Assembly (NCBI GenBank): GCA_041795785.1
Contig: JBHBXR010000064.1
Coordinates: 1 to 5,964 of the forward strand
Origin: CAJPST01 sp041795785
GTDB taxonomy: Bacteria; Pseudomonadota; Gammaproteobacteria; Enterobacterales; Pasteurellaceae
DNA length: 5,964 nt
Direction of reading: 5' to 3'
A model generated the notes under the pieces. The model was not told the DNA's origin and searched no databases. It worked only from the letters and a program-made list of their open reading frames with translations. Positions 5,262-5,964 of the stretch are shown here, piece after piece (the stretch's first letter is position 1; every line of letters starts with the position of its first letter). The translations under genes and the position numbers were made by a program.

Positions 5262-5964
5262 ATGCAACTTGTCGATTTTTCTTCTTCAATTTGGTCAATT
5301 TTGCCACCTTTGTTGGCGTTAGGTTTAGCGATTATTACCCGTAAGGTATTATTATCGCTAAGTGCGGGAATTATTGTGGGCGCACTAATGTTGGCGGATG
5401 CCAATGTTATTGATGCTTTGGGCTATTTGAAAGATCGCGTCACATCTTTGATTTATAGCTTTGATGATAAAGGTGAATTCAGCTTTAACAGTAATAACGT
5501 CAACATTATACTGTTTTTATTATTGCTTGGAATTTTGACCGCACTTTTGACCGTGTCCGGTAGTAATCAGGCGTTTGCCGACTGGGCGCAGAAACGTATT
5601 AAAGGACGTCGCGGCGCTAAATTAATGGCGGCCTGTTTGGTGTTCGTCACGTTTATCGATGACTATTTCCACAGCTTGGCGGTGGGCGCGATTGCCCGTC
5701 CGGTGACGGATAAATTTAAAGTGTCACGGGCTAAGTTGGCTTATATTTTGGATTCTACGGCAGCTCCGATGTGTGTGATGATGCCGATTTCCAGTTGGGG
5801 AGCCTACATTATCACTTTAATTGCCGGTTTATTAACTGAACACGCCATAACCGGCTATTCGCCGATCGGGGCGTTTATGGCAATGAGTGCGATGAACTTC
5901 TATGCCATTTTCACAATGATTTTGGTTTTTGTGGTGGCTTATTTTTCTTTCGATATCGGTCCGA
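5262..5964 (+). CDS. NhaC-family membrane transporter, probable lysine transporter (N-terminal part, runs off the right edge)
   Basis: The first 234 codons of an inner-membrane transporter are present with no stop; the 3' end lies outside the window. Hydrophobic segments lie near residues 10-26, 29-45, 81-99, 121-145, 170-192 and 203-230. The motifs FIDDYFHSLAVG (131-142) and LDSTAAPMCVMMPISSWGAY (163-182) are typical of the NhaC Na+/H+ antiporter superfamily, and the DDY acidic pair is probably in the ion path. The start ATG at 5262 has AGG (5252-5254) seven bases upstream. An L box directly upstream ties expression to lysine. Comparative genomics of L-box regulons named NhaC-like proteins of this kind in Pasteurellaceae and relatives as candidate lysine transporters (called lysW there, a name also used for an unrelated carrier protein). 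Family is firm; substrate is inferred from the riboswitch. Plain Na+/H+ exchange cannot be excluded. Confidence 0.9.
   Translation, partial: MQLVDFSSSIWSILPPLLALGLAIITRKVLLSLSAGIIVGALMLADANVIDALGYLKDRVTSLIYSFDDKGEFSFNSNNVNIILFLLLLGILTALLTVSGSNQAFADWAQKRIKGRRGAKLMAACLVFVTFIDDYFHSLAVGAIARPVTDKFKVSRAKLAYILDSTAAPMCVMMPISSWGAYIITLIAGLLTEHAITGYSPIGAFMAMSAMNFYAIFTMILVFVVAYFSFDIGP
5538..5546 (-). repeat. DNA uptake signal (Haemophilus type), inside the transporter gene
   Basis: ACCGCACTT is an exact 9-base uptake core on the minus strand. It continues there as CAAAATT, which fits the AT-rich flank only partly. It is the third exact core in the window. Confidence 0.8.

Overview
The window is chromosomal DNA from a member of the Pasteurellaceae (Gammaproteobacteria). 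The predicted proteins look like close relatives of enteric and Pasteurellaceae housekeeping proteins. Three copies of the 9-base Haemophilus-type DNA uptake signal (AAGTGCGGT or its complement) occur in about 6 kb, two of them with the extended AT-rich flank. The adjacent hns and purU pair also fits this family. An intact start of citrate synthase argues against Haemophilus influenzae itself, which is known to lack gltA. A Pasteurella, Basfia or Mannheimia succiniciproducens-like organism fits better, but the genus is an inference.

Left part (1-3391): two TCA-cycle genes stand head to head. The 5' third of gltA (citrate synthase) reads leftward off the window edge. A complete sucA (2-oxoglutarate dehydrogenase E1, 932 residues) reads rightward. 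The 305-base divergent region between them holds a probable promoter for each gene and two 11-base-period direct repeats that resemble ArcA boxes. The sdhCDAB block that lies between gltA and sucA in E. coli is absent. sucA is followed at once by a strong hairpin terminator and not by sucB.

Middle (3400-4763): purU (formyltetrahydrofolate deformylase) and hns (nucleoid protein H-NS) lie in tandem on the minus strand and converge on sucA. The sucA/purU terminator is bidirectional. hns has its own terminator only 26 bases before the purU start.

Right part (4764-5964): the 498-base region between hns and the last gene holds an AT-rich hns upstream segment, a perfect 14-base palindrome, a probable sigma-70 promoter and a well-formed lysine riboswitch (L box). 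The riboswitch precedes the 5' portion of an NhaC-family membrane transporter, most likely a lysine transporter shut off by high lysine.

The window mixes central carbon metabolism, folate/purine one-carbon metabolism, chromatin structure and lysine uptake. I see no mobile element, CRISPR array, tRNA or rRNA, and no convincing undescribed system. The points most worth following up are the separation of sucA from sucB, the paired ArcA-like repeats, the terminator built from uptake-signal-like arms, and the terminator-less lysine riboswitch.
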